Below the pieces are notes generated by a model that saw nothing but the letters and a program-made list of their open reading frames with translations, was not told the DNA's origin and did no database searches. A DNA stretch of 64,000 nt from positions 52,297-116,296 of the forward strand of contig JANBPK010000781.1 of the NCBI GenBank assembly GCA_027579435.1, written 5' to 3'. The translations under genes and the position numbers were made by a program. This document shows positions 56,201-64,000 of the stretch, in pieces (positions within the stretch are counted from its first letter, which is position 1; each line of letters starts with the position of its first letter). The DNA is from Candolleomyces eurysporus (Eukaryota > Basidiomycota > Agaricomycetes > Agaricales > Psathyrellaceae).

Positions 56201-57035
56201 GAAGGCCTGAGTGTGCAATAGTCACAGCGTTAAGCGGCTCGAGACTATGCACAATCCTTAAACTTTTACCGTCCTTTTTCAGTATGCAGAACCATCTACT
56301 GCGATATGAAGAGCTTGAGGGTTCGTAGACGCCGGCCGCTATCTTGCTTCTCATCATCTCACAAACCGGCTCGAACAGAAATGGAGGAACCGGCTTAATA
56401 TTCTGGACCCAAGGTTTGTGAAGGACTGTAGCAATGCGGACCGGCGCGAAGAAGTCCTCTCGAAACTTGCCCCGCTCCGCTTCCGTCCAGGCAAAAGCAG
56501 CATTTTGCTCAGCCATAAGATGATGCATAAGCTTCCTTTCTTCAGAAGTCCAAAAACCAGGGTGAGCCTTATCAAAATCCTCCATCCTTTCTTGTGTATA
56601 CCTTCCTTTAGGTGAAAACTCGGGCAGCGTCGGAGAGAGCTTAGGCATGCCCGCTAACGGATCCCTGGCAATGTTGCGTACAATGCGAAATTCCTCAGGG
56701 AGAGTACCATAGACAGGTCTAACCTTTTTATCAACCGGCTTATATTTCTTGCCAGTCAAAACTCCTTTTACCTTAGCCTCCTGAGCCTTAGGATTTCCTG
56801 ATACTTGACCTTGTGTAAAAGATTCTTGCATAGTCAGGAGGTACTGTTCAAATACCTCCCTGTCCTTTGGATCTATTCTTGGTTCATATAATGCTTGTTG
56901 TAAGTATACTATTTTCTTTTCTTCTTGAGTGAATGAATGACCATCTAGTGGTTCTGCGGTAGCCATTATTTTAGGAATGCCATCTTCCGACATTTCTAGA
57001 ATGACCGCTATTTCCTCTCCTTGAAACGAATTCAA
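53241..57035 (-). CDS. Pol: reverse transcriptase, RNase H, integrase
   Basis: A 1264-codon frame without stops. RT begins near residue 240 (RWFCILKKDGKSLRIVHSL) and has TTMDLYVGYDE, TPFGAMRLVTLPMGW and FVDD near 363 in place of the common YVDD or YIDD. RNase H: SVDTSYMAVGW, ELYGIMRALKE, TDAKYVQGML, DGLSW. Integrase has an H-H-C-C zinc site (GAHDSNGHRG ... CHLCQERQ) and the core D-D-E as HIDTLHM near 923, TDNGGPF near 985 and NGRIEW near 1015. No chromodomain is evident at the Asp/Glu-rich C-terminus. It has no ATG of its own: the frame overlaps the protease stop and lies at -1, so frameshifting or reinitiation is needed. Domain order is Ty3/gypsy. Confidence 0.92.
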   Translation of the reverse strand: MNSFQGEEIAVILEMSEDGIPKIMATAEPLDGHSFTQEEKKIVYLQQALYEPRIDPKDREVFEQYLLTMQESFTQGQVSGNPKAQEAKVKGVLTGKKYKPVDKKVRPVYGTLPEEFRIVRNIARDPLAGMPKLSPTLPEFSPKGRYTQERMEDFDKAHPGFWTSEERKLMHHLMAEQNAAFAWTEAERGKFREDFFAPVRIATVLHKPWVQNIKPVPPFLFEPVCEMMRSKIAAGVYEPSSSSYRSRWFCILKKDGKSLRIVHSLEPLNAVTIAHSGLPPNTEELASRFAGRSCGTTMDLYVGYDERILDERSRDLTTFQTPFGAMRLVTLPMGWTNSVPIFHEDVTAILQPKIPKFTEPFVDDVPVKGPVTRYELPGGGYETIPENPGIRRFVWEHIQDVNRVIQRMKYCGGTFSGKKTCLCRPEVTVVGHLVSYDGRKPTPDRVGVITRWGPCRDVTDVRSFLGTVGTFRVFIPNYAARAEPIQKLTRKTVSWEWGPEQDKAMADLKDAVENAPILKPLDVHSGAPVRLSVDTSYMAVGWYISQQDPQDKNKWHYIRFGSTSLNDTEANYSQPKRELYGIMRALKENEYTLIMARPLVVETDAKYVQGMLQNPGAAPNATINRWIENVRKFHFELSHVMGKTFPADGLSWCLPQPGDPPRREFKEFMDSDPPDPITYTKKYEEDEDPLDFEEFKDKIDTRGGYYQEIPHDIICALLFQGVEEDEDAFREDCVYRSFLTEAEDVKRHEVLSLLKDVLLNAASEKDDEAASEVEDYPDSWRTNKGKGLDEWIPFVQAWLTMPAVKPREISEKNWKSFEQFATKFFISKDGRLYRREDGEGHHRLYIEPARRMSILKGAHDSNGHRGNFATRTFISKRFWWPELERDAEMYVKTCHLCQERQKVLVKIPPMVTETPSIFQTVHIDTLHMTPPSNGHGYIVHGQCALTSWMEGRPLRRENASAIGGWLFSDIICRWGCLRQIVTDNGGPFIAAVDWLKKKYGITGISISGYNSKANGRIEWPHWDVRQSLYKATGGDASKWFWFFDHVMWADRITVRKRLGRSPFFLLTGAEPVTPLDIQEATWLVEPPTGLMTTEDLIAARAKALAKHQVHVAEAMKRVDAEKRKRVEEYTKANKATIKDWNFKRGDLVLMRNTAVESSLNKKMKPRYLGPMVVVTRNKGGAYILAELDGSVYQNKVGAFRVIPYYPRKSIKVGKDKHTGFDLSEEAIHELAKGTEDGSEDFIDYNFKSMPRLRTKETGNDSDEE

Positions 57036-58321
57036 ATCATCGAGGTTCGAAAAGAAGTGCTCAACTCCTCCCTATATAGTGCAGGTATCTCACCCCGCGG
57101 GAAAGAGGGAACAACAACTCTTCGCCCTGAGTTTGGGTCAGTGAGTGTCATCATATGTGAACCATCGGGATGGTTGTGTGATTGAGCACTCATGACTGAG
57201 AGGAACGGTCGTCCGAGCAAAATCTTGTACGCCGCGTCACGCACGATGTGTAGCTGAACATAAGCTATGACACCATCTCCACATTGAATCGGTACGTTCC
57301 TTGCTAATCCTAACGTTCTCGCCGTGGTGCGGTTCGAAGACTGGAGGCCTATGGTAAGGTCAGGATCCCAGGAAATTCCGAGAGTCCTAGCTGCCGCCTC
57401 GCTTGCTGAACACACTTGTGAGCCTTCATCGAAAATGCATTCTTCGCGCCGCGCATGATTTACGACAGGGAAGAAAACACGAATCTTCTCAGACTCCGTA
57501 GCTGTCACCATTCCTTTGACTTCCGCCTTGTGATGCTCAGAAAGAAAAACCTCTACCGCATCTGGTATAATGAGGCCTCCAGCCGGGACTTCTCCCGAGC
57601 CGTCCAACTTGTAGCACAGAGGGACTGGTAAATCTTGTAAGAGGACCTCTACCACTTCTTCAGAAGGCTTCTCCTCTTCCTCTTCAGTCACATCTTCCAC
57701 TGTAGCCTTTTGAGAAGGCAGAGGAATTAAAGGTTCCTCCTGCCTAGGACTCACGGCGTTAACTTGAGAGTAGATTTTGGAGAGAGCGTTAAGGTAACTG
57801 AGAGAATCTTGACCTAAATCGGTCATAGTGTCCTCTAATTCTTGCAGCAACGCTCCCCGCAACTCCTCAGTCTGACCAGACTTGGAGCGGTCCCACTTGC
57901 CCTTCTTTAACAAGTCGATAGCTTCTTGCCGCGCGATGGGCGAGACCATAGCAAGGTCTTCAAGCTTCATGGGATATGGTATAGAGAAGATTTCTTTCAT
58001 GATTCCCATTATAAGTTCTTTCCTTGCTTGCTTGAGAGCATGCGCGCTCCGCCCAGCGGGCGCTTCGGCCGGCGTCCTTTCAGGCGCCAACACCTTTCCA
58101 CCTTGAATAGGCTTTGTTCTTAAAGGAGGAACCTGCACATACGGCATCAACTTCCGCGTAGGTTCCACCACTTCGAGTCCACTTGGTTCTAATATATTTT
58201 TATCTTTTTGTGTATTAGCGGTTTCGTTGACCTTGCTAGTTCGGCCCTCCAGAGAGTTACCCTGGTTCTTGTCAACGTTTCGTGTAGAGACTGGGGCGCG
58301 TTCCTTCGCTGGGCCTCTCAA
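57032..58321 (-). CDS. Retropepsin-like protease ORF
   Basis: A 429-codon frame between gag and pol. The first 200 residues are Lys/Pro-rich and helical (GRSAHALKQARKELIMGIMK). The aspartic protease domain follows: CIFDEGSQVCSASEAAARTL near residue 299 with D-E-G-S in the place of D-T/S-G-S, then LGLARNVPI and the conserved ILLGRPFLSVM near 380. It begins at -1 relative to gag, where a run of five T precedes the gag stop (GAT TTT TGA). It ends ATG ATT TGA over the start of pol. Confidence 0.85.
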   Translation of the reverse strand: MRGPAKERAPVSTRNVDKNQGNSLEGRTSKVNETANTQKDKNILEPSGLEVVEPTRKLMPYVQVPPLRTKPIQGGKVLAPERTPAEAPAGRSAHALKQARKELIMGIMKEIFSIPYPMKLEDLAMVSPIARQEAIDLLKKGKWDRSKSGQTEELRGALLQELEDTMTDLGQDSLSYLNALSKIYSQVNAVSPRQEEPLIPLPSQKATVEDVTEEEEEKPSEEVVEVLLQDLPVPLCYKLDGSGEVPAGGLIIPDAVEVFLSEHHKAEVKGMVTATESEKIRVFFPVVNHARREECIFDEGSQVCSASEAAARTLGISWDPDLTIGLQSSNRTTARTLGLARNVPIQCGDGVIAYVQLHIVRDAAYKILLGRPFLSVMSAQSHNHPDGSHMMTLTDPNSGRRVVVPSFPRGEIPALYREELSTSFRTSMI

Positions 58322-59826
58322 AAATCCTCTTGGTTGTTGTTTGCCACCGCTCGACGTGTCTGGAGCTGATACTGCTCCAAGTTCTCGAAACGCTTAGACA
58401 AATCACGCAACTGCTCGAAGACCTCGCGAGTAGAAGGTTCTTTAGGTGCTTTTTCCTTTGGTGCCGCCACTTGAGACGGCTTGAGTTGTTGAGCGATTCG
58501 GTTAAGGAACATGTTTTGCTCCTTCTTCATCTGCTCCATTGACTGTTGGAGAACGGAATGAGTGACCAGCTCGTCGTGTTGCTGATTAAACATGTCGAAC
58601 GCTTCTGCCTCTAATTCATCGTATTCCTCCAATAAGTTCAACTCCGCCTGCGTGGGTCCTTTCCACACGGCGTCAACTCGTGCTTTCATGGTAGTACCTT
58701 CAGGAACTTCGCGAGCGACAACATTTCCTTTACAGAATATAGTGTTGCCTCTTTGAGTAATCTTTCCTCCTTCGAGTCCTAACCTTACTTCCGGACACTG
58801 AGAAATAGTATGGGAGTTCTGGCCGCAATACCAGCAGCTGAACGTAGCTCCTGCGGGCCGAGTATACATGCCTGGCCGCTGGCCTACCGCTTGGTTAGAG
58901 GGACGGTAAGGAGCTGGAGCCGGAGCTGGCACCGCACGAACGGTGGTTGAGAAGTTATCGAATTGAGTCGTCAGGAGGGACATGGACTTTTCCACTCTGT
59001 CAAGAGTAGTGAATACCTTAGCCATTTCCTCTGTCATAGACTCCTGCTTGACCTTAAGGGCTTTCAAACCTGCAGATTCAGCACGATCACTGAGGCCGCT
59101 CGAAGCCATATTTCGAGCATAATCAGCTTCTTCTTCCACATAGGCAAGAGCACCGAATGGTCCCACTGCCGCCGCATCAACCATTTCCGTAGCTACCTTA
59201 ATAACTTCCGCCAATGTAAACGGATCCTCTTCATCTCACGCCACTCCATCAGCGTCTACGGCAGGCACTTTGCGAGAAAGTCGCTCACTAAGCCCATCTC
59301 TAAAGGTACTCTTTAGTCCACCAATGAACTTGAGAACCAAATCTAGGTTGGCAATAACACCAGATTTGAGAAGGGGCTCCGCTTCAGCTTGAAAGCCGAG
59401 AGCGAACTCGTAAAAAGCAGACTTCTCATCCCTGCCAATGGGACGTTCTCGAGCTTTGCGACAGAGGTCGTCCAAGCGAGCCATAGATCCTACATCGAAT
59501 CTCGAAGCCTTTGGTAAAATCTTCATCACAGCTTTTCGCCAGTTTTCGAAGTTGTAGGGCTCGAATCCTCCTTCCAGACGAGACCAGAGTCGCGCCGTCT
59601 GAGTATCAAGGTAGGATAAGGCGTGCATGACTATTTCTTCGTCTTGCCCGCTTAAACCCGCAACTTTCGCAGCCAATTCCACACCTTCGAAGAACCTTGT
59701 AGCAGTAGACGGATTAGCCGCGTCGTAAATCGGGTGCTTGCCGCTATACGCAGCCGGCATCGTTTTGACTTGACGCTTAGGGCCGGTATTGCCGCCTGAC
59801 GCGCTACCACTTTCGCTTCCAGTCAT
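58318..59826 (-). pseudogene. Gag with zinc knuckle (one in-frame stop)
   Basis: From an ATG at 59826 (MTGSESGSASGG) the frame runs to TGA at 58320-58318, interrupted once by TGA at 59238-59236; the same frame continues on both sides (VDADGVA, stop, DEEDPFTLAEVIKV), so a Trp or Arg codon was probably lost. Contents: a capsid-like helical region (RFFEGVELAAKV, LWSRLEGGFEPYNFENW, FYEFALGFQAEAEPLL, FIGGLKSTFRDGL), then a CCHC-type knuckle CWYCGQNSHTISQC near 58830, and a C-terminal coiled region (FEQLRDLSKRFENLEQYQ). The same frame stays open upstream to E2 at 60131, with basic text (RRSTRNSSEP, KKPKRKNVRR), so the real start was probably beyond the E2 insertion. A product would package element RNA into virus-like particles. 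Confidence 0.8.
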
Positions 59827-60131
59827 CTTGTCTTTATTGTTTCTTGTAAGAGGCGAGGGGTCAAAGAAGTTTGAAATGAAAGGATTCAAATCAAGGGTAT
59901 TTTCTTCACCACCTAAGATTGAAGAATCTAAAGCCGCAGCAATATCTTCTTCTCGAGCCGTATGAAAGCTCGCTTCGCCGATATCAGATTCAGAGGTCTG
60001 CCTCCGAACGTTCTTTCTCTTTGGCTTTTTAGAAGCACGACGAGTAGGTAAATACTCGTTGACCGAATATAAAATTGGTTCACTCGAATTACGAGTGCTT
60101 CTTCGGGTACCTTGAGGTCTTTCCAACGTTA

Positions 60132-60198
60132 CAGCTAACTGCAAAACGATAGACCAGATTGCAGTTTCTTTCGCTTTTGATATTTGTTTAGTTGTGGA
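60132..60198 (+). repeat. E2 left TIR
   Basis: This 67 bp repeat ends GTTTAGTTGTGGA. It lies 132 bp before the transposase ATG. Confidence 0.92.
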
Positions 60199-60330
60199 AC
60201 AGTGGTGCAACCAAACACTCAAATGGGGCATAGTTGACAGTGGGGAATGGAGGCGAGTCGCATATGTACCAGTAGCACGAACTGTACACACGGTTGAAAT
60301 AATTGCTTGTACTCTATCCTTCACCACACC

Positions 60331-61430
60331 ATGGCCATTGGTAACCGTCGATACATTGCAAGAGAAGTCAAGGAAACCGCGGTGGCAATGTCATTCTACC
60401 TTGGATCAAAACAAATTGAGCAAGCCACTGGTATATCTCAACGCACTGTCAATCGAGTCCGACAGCTTGCTCGATCAACAGGGTCAGTTGTTCGTAATCC
60501 CCTTCAGACGGGACGGTCGCGAGCGTTGAATTCGCTTCATCTTGCGGTGAGTGCAGTGTAAATCAATCGCATCAGGTCAAACATCTCAAACAGCCAACAT
60601 AGTACGCAGAGGGCCTCATTGAAAGAACGCCAGATCTCTATATCTTTGAACTTCAAGAGCAACTGGAAGAAGCCTATGGCCTACATGTAGACCCAACAAC
60701 TATATCACGCAGTTTGAAGCGAGCCGGTTTCACCAGGAAAAAGGTACGCTTTCAATGATCGACATCCAAAATTGTGATCATTAACGGCCTTGGTCTTGGA
60801 CAGTTGAACCGCCCAGCAATAGAGAGGAACGAGGAACTCCGCGCGCAGTATCAAGCCTTTGTTGGTGAAAATTACTCCCCAGAGCAGTTGGTTTTTGTTG
60901 ATGAATCCGCCTGCAATCGGAACACGACCAAGCGATCACATGGATGGGCTCCAGTGGGTACACGCTCGCGCCGCCGTGACTACTTTGTCAGAGGGCAGCG
61001 CTACTCCATTTTGCCTGCGTTGTCACTGGATGGTATTCTTCACCTCGATATTATCGATCGTGCCTATACATCGGAACTCTTCAATGGATTCATCGACGGC
61101 CTTCTCAATAACATGAATCCCTTTCCTGCTCCAAATTCGGTCATCGTGATGGACAATGCCAGCATCCACAAGTCCGACGAGCTCCGTGCCATGGTAGAAC
61201 AGCAAGGCATGAGGATTCTATTCCTTCCTCCTTATTCCCCTGATTATAATCCTATTGAAGAAGCCTTCTCTGCAATCAAGGCCTGGATTCGCGCCAATCG
61301 TGACTACGTACGTGGAGAGCTTTCAGGTGAGATCACTTGCAATCCATATGACATGCTTTGGGAAGCTGTTTTTTCAGCTGGGACGCCGGAGAACGCGAGA
61401 GGGTGGTTCAAGGATTGCGGGTATCTCTAA
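60331..61430 (+). CDS. E2 IS630/Tc1-like DDE transposase, 327 aa
   Basis: Three exons, 60331-60546, 60603-60743 and 60804-61430, total 984 bp in one frame. The N-terminal helix-turn-helix covers MAIGNRRYIAREVKETAVAM, GSKQIEQATGISQRTVNRVR. Exon 2 encodes RTPDLYIFELQEQLEEAYGL and a second HTH-like part. The catalytic domain has FVDESACNRNTT (Asp), VIVMDNASIHKS (Asp, with the DNA-x-x-H pattern) and LPPYSPDYNPIEEAFSAIK (Glu). It ends ARGWFKDCGYL. Length is typical of IS630/Tc1-like transposases. All motifs and splice sites are intact, so it may be active. Confidence 0.92.
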
Positions 61431-61572
61431 ATGCAAGCACGAGTTTTGTTTTTTGAAATGTAATCAAGAAATATGTACAAAGTTCGAGGTCAAGAAATAC
61501 TACTATATACACACATGCAATCAAGCTATACCAGGACCTTCACAACGGATTACAAAAAGAATCAAGAAGAAA

Positions 61573-62967
61573 TCAGAAGCGCCAGACGCTGTTATTGAGC
61601 CTTCCTACATTCCCGACGAGTTTCATGTAATCAGGCGAGTGCTCTGGTTCTTCGACTTTGACCTCGACATCACCAACCTCTGAATCAATGACAAAGGGAT
61701 CTTCCTGCGCACCCGTGGGTTCCTTTGACAATCCGGAAGTCGCTGTTGACGGAGCTCGAGCTTGCATCAAAGAGCCAAGGTGGACGTGAATCTGGGGATG
61801 GAAATTCTCTTTGTTGCGTTGATGGGACTTCTTACGAGAGCGTACGTGGTCAAACATCTTGGTAGATGGGGGCCGGTTGTAGTTGGTAGACTCGGGGTCC
61901 AACAGCTAANTAAAAAAAAAAACCAATCAGTACTGTGCTTGGTCTAGTTAGGATACCATCGACGTACGATATGCTTCGCCCACAGTGTCAGCTCTCGGTG
62001 ACCAAGAGCCTGATGGTCGCCAGTGATTGGGCTGATGAAACAATATTTGCCGATGTGACAGTTGCACTCGAGTCTTCTCTTGAGTTCGCGAAGCTGTGGG
62101 ACAAACGATACTGAAGTTGCCATGTCGTCCTCCTCCTGCACAGCAACTTGCGAGGATACTCTTCTTCGAGCGGCAGTGGCACCAGAACTTCCAGCGGCAC
62201 GCGTGGCTGGTTTCTGTATGGCTATGAGGCTTGCGCATTGACAGTGTGAGGACAACACGCACCAGGTTCTGTAAAGTGAGTACTATCTCCCTCGTACGTG
62301 CACGCCGCATCTTCTCGATCATCTTGCGCATTGCCTCGTCAAGATCTGCCTCGTCCATGAGGCGAAATGCGGCACCACAAACAGGATCACCTGTGATCTT
62401 GTAGCCTAATTCTGCCGTCGCAGGGTCAAGGTCCATCTTGGCGCAAACTCGAGAGAAAAAATCTTGGAACGGGAGGTTGGCAGGTAGTCGCAGAGGAACG
62501 TAGGTAATAACACCACCGACGACACCAGTGTTGAGGGGTATGGAGAGGGAAATTTGAGATGCTTCCCTACGAGCTAACGGGATTGTATAAATCAACCATA
62601 CCCTACTAAGTGGTTGACAAAGGGACGTACCAGCAACAACTTCGCCTGTGACTGCTTGGTAGGGAGGTGGCAGCTCTGCCGGATTGTTGGCAGGATGGAG
62701 TACATGAGGAGGTGGTAGATGAGGAGGTGGTAGATGAGGGGGCATATGGGGTGCTGGAACTTGAGGCTGACCATGCTGAATGAGTATTCCAGGCGTGTCT
62801 TGACGATAGGGCAGAGGGTAGTATTGTGCTTGTTGATAATGATTGGGGAAGTCAGGGTGGGTTGGAAGCATCCCAAACCAATATCCAGCGCGAGGAAATC
62901 GCTGTTGAAGTTCAGCCTGTTCAACAATGTTCAAGGGATGACGATTCTCATCGTGTCTGCCTGCCAT
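61573..62967 (-). CDS. E2 accessory protein, ubiquitin/PB1-like region and Cys motif
   Basis: The ATG at 62967 (MAGRHDENRHPLN) starts a gene of four exons with introns near 62630-62575, 62265-62215 and 61965-61910; the last contains an N in an A/T run. Contents: a Pro/His-rich N-terminus (HMPPHLPPPHLPPPH); a globular segment (FQDFFSRVCAKMDLDPATAE, LGYKITGD, RRARTREIVLTLQN) of PB1/ubiquitin-like style; a basic linker; LRELKRRLECNCHIGKYCF, TGDHQALGHRELTLWAKHI, then PPSTKMFDHV; and an acidic C-terminus. The order globular part, C-x-C/C motif, G-x-H, W-A/S, PP-x(4)-F is shared with the E1 accessory gene, but the SAM-like end is absent. The donor of the second intron is uncertain. Function unknown. 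Confidence 0.75.
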
Positions 62968-63196
62968 TGTGAGCATTCAAGTCAAGCAAAGTGGAAGAGT
63001 TGAACGAACCTGCTGCTTGATGCCCTTCCTTTTATCCACCATCCCTATCCATTCCAATAAATGAGCGGAGGTGAGCTCCATTTCGATAGATTTTGGAATG
63101 GCGGTTCGTTGACCTGGTTGATGGTTGAACGTTGAACGTTGGTTGAATGGTACGCCAAATCTGGTATGGCACGCGGACCATGTTTGTTTGTACAGC

Positions 63197-63263
63197 TCCA
63201 CAACTAAACAAATATCAAAAGCGAAAGAAACTGCGATCTGGTCTATCGTTTTGCAGTTAGCTG
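63197..63263 (-). repeat. E2 right TIR
   Basis: This is the inverse of 60132-60198 with one mismatch. It lies about 230 bp before the accessory ATG. Confidence 0.92.
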
Positions 63264-63440
63264 TAATCGCGCTTCTTCCTCTTTTCATGCCGCGGCTTCA
63301 GCCAAATAATCAGCTGGAGTAGAACCCGGCCTCGCAAAGTAGGACGTCTTGTTCGAGTTCGAAAACCTAGTCTACACAATGGTAGACCAAAATTGAAACC
63401 CTCGCTTTAATCAAGAGAGATGAATATGCAATTCACCCCC

Positions 63441-63456
63441 CTCGCGGTGGGCTCCA
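63441..63456 (-). promoter_or_regulatory. Primer binding site
   Basis: On the reverse strand, TT after the LTR is followed by TGGAGCCCACCGCGAG, which would pair with a tRNA 3' end CTCGCGGTGGGCTCCA. A U discriminator before CCA would suit tRNA-Cys, but the tRNA was not identified. 63264-63440 is otherwise the untranslated leader and the 5' fragment of gag. Confidence 0.6.
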
Positions 63457-63458
63457 AA

Positions 63459-64000
63459 TGAAGTGATCGTGAACGGCGAGACTACCAAAACACACAACCT
63501 AACACCTACACCAACTCTAAGTCAAGCCGTGCGAGGTAAGCAGTATGTATAGACCTTTGTAGTCGTGCCGCACCAAATCGGGGGTGCGAGTATNGGGGGG
63601 TAGTGTAGAGTATTAAGAATTTACAAATTCTCTCTCCTGAGCACACTAATTCCAAGTAATCGAGGAGTACTCAATGATCACACAATTAACCCTAAGGTTA
63701 CTTCTTTATAGCTTTGATCTTTCCTTTAACTTAGTATCACGCCATGCGAGATAAAAGTCACAAATCCAGTCGATTGCAAACGCAAGGTAAACACAAATAA
63801 AACAGCAGTAATTCTCTGGGGGAAAAACTATGCTAAGAGAGTCCAATATATATACTATCTGGAGCCGCGCGATCACCGGAGCATGGTAAATAGGTGTACA
63901 CGAGATTTATAAATAAAAGAGAGTCCAGGCCCCAGCTAGGAGAGAGATAAAGAGATAAAAAGAGGGTATTGGATACGCCAAGGCGCCGCCGCGCCACTCC
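63459..64000 (-). repeat. 5' LTR (partial, right edge)
   Basis: 542 bp match 47021-47560 with few substitutions and small indels, and an N before a G run at 63595 where the left LTR has only G. Confidence 0.9.

Larger units (their letters stand above)
60132..63263. mobile_element. E2: IS630/Tc1-like transposon with accessory gene
   Basis: The element is 3132 bp, bounded by TA (60130-60131 and 63264-63265). Terminal repeats of 67 bp start CAGCTAACTGCAAAACG and differ at one position. The transposase (60331-61430, +) and accessory gene (61573-62967, -) converge. It is inserted in the 5' part of the retrotransposon gag. The gene plan matches E1, though the TIR sequences are unrelated beyond CAG. 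Confidence 0.92.
47021..64000 (-). mobile_element. Giant Ty3/gypsy-like LTR retrotransposon with antisense genes
   Basis: Direct LTRs begin TGAAGTGATCG at 47021 and 63459; the right one runs off the window. Read on the reverse strand the order is 5' LTR, primer site, gag, protease, reverse transcriptase/RNase H/integrase, then a 5 kb region with two genes on the opposite strand, a polypurine tract and the 3' LTR. Without the E2 insertion the internal part is about 12.0 kb, so the whole element is about 14.6 kb, large for a fungal gypsy element. RT before integrase places it in Ty3/gypsy. Confidence 0.9.

Noticed and set aside
1..64000. tRNA or rRNA genes
   Set aside because: None seen by eye; a covariance-model search would be needed to exclude divergent tRNAs.

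Overview
The window looks like a transposon-rich stretch of a basidiomycete (Agaricomycete-type) fungal genome. The basis is many spliced genes with 50-65 bp GT-AG introns, NACHT-type NLR genes with short N-termini, and transposon families I associate with mushroom genomes: a Plavaka/CACTA-like transposase, IS630/Tc1-like transposases, Tnp2-like fragments and a Ty3/gypsy element. No species is inferred. The single N bases nearly all abut homopolymers, which suggests a pyrosequencing-type assembly and breaks several frames artificially. Family names are given from memory of protein motifs; no search was run.

Region 1 (1-12.1 kb): a transposon gene end, a tandem repeat, then a 5.18 kb IS630/Tc1-like element (E1, 1415-6598) flanked by TA. 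E1 carries two convergent spliced genes, an accessory protein (+) and the transposase (-). The transposase is split by a solo LTR (4506-5777) with a 4 bp target duplication. E1 itself sits in a 0.42 kb tandem repeat. Then come a 960 bp Mutator-like element with a 9 bp duplication (8275-9234) and two decayed genes.

Region 2 (12.1-45.5 kb): a degenerate tandem array whose unit is an NLR gene, an unrecognised reverse-strand block and a dead GH92 alpha-mannosidase gene. NLR1 (12152-14242) is intact, NLR2 (22074-24108) has one nonsense codon, NLR3 (28766-45543) is intact except for one 14.7 kb insertion, and a fragment of a fourth copy lies at 16.1-16.4 kb. The insertion (29483-44220) is a cargo-carrying DNA transposon with a Plavaka-like transposase, a bHLH transcription factor and at least three other genes, all on the reverse strand.

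Region 3 (46.4-64 kb): a Tnp2-like fragment is cut by a giant Ty3/gypsy-like retrotransposon (47021 to beyond 64000; 1288 bp LTR, gag-pro-pol on the reverse strand). It carries two spliced, apparently intact genes on the opposite strand (48863-51102, 51711-53236). Its gag is broken by a second two-gene IS630-like element (E2, 60132-63263) whose transposase and accessory gene are also convergent.

The best candidates for undescribed biology are the recurring two-gene IS630-like transposon with a conserved accessory protein, the retrotransposon with two antisense genes, and the large Plavaka-like element with captured cargo.
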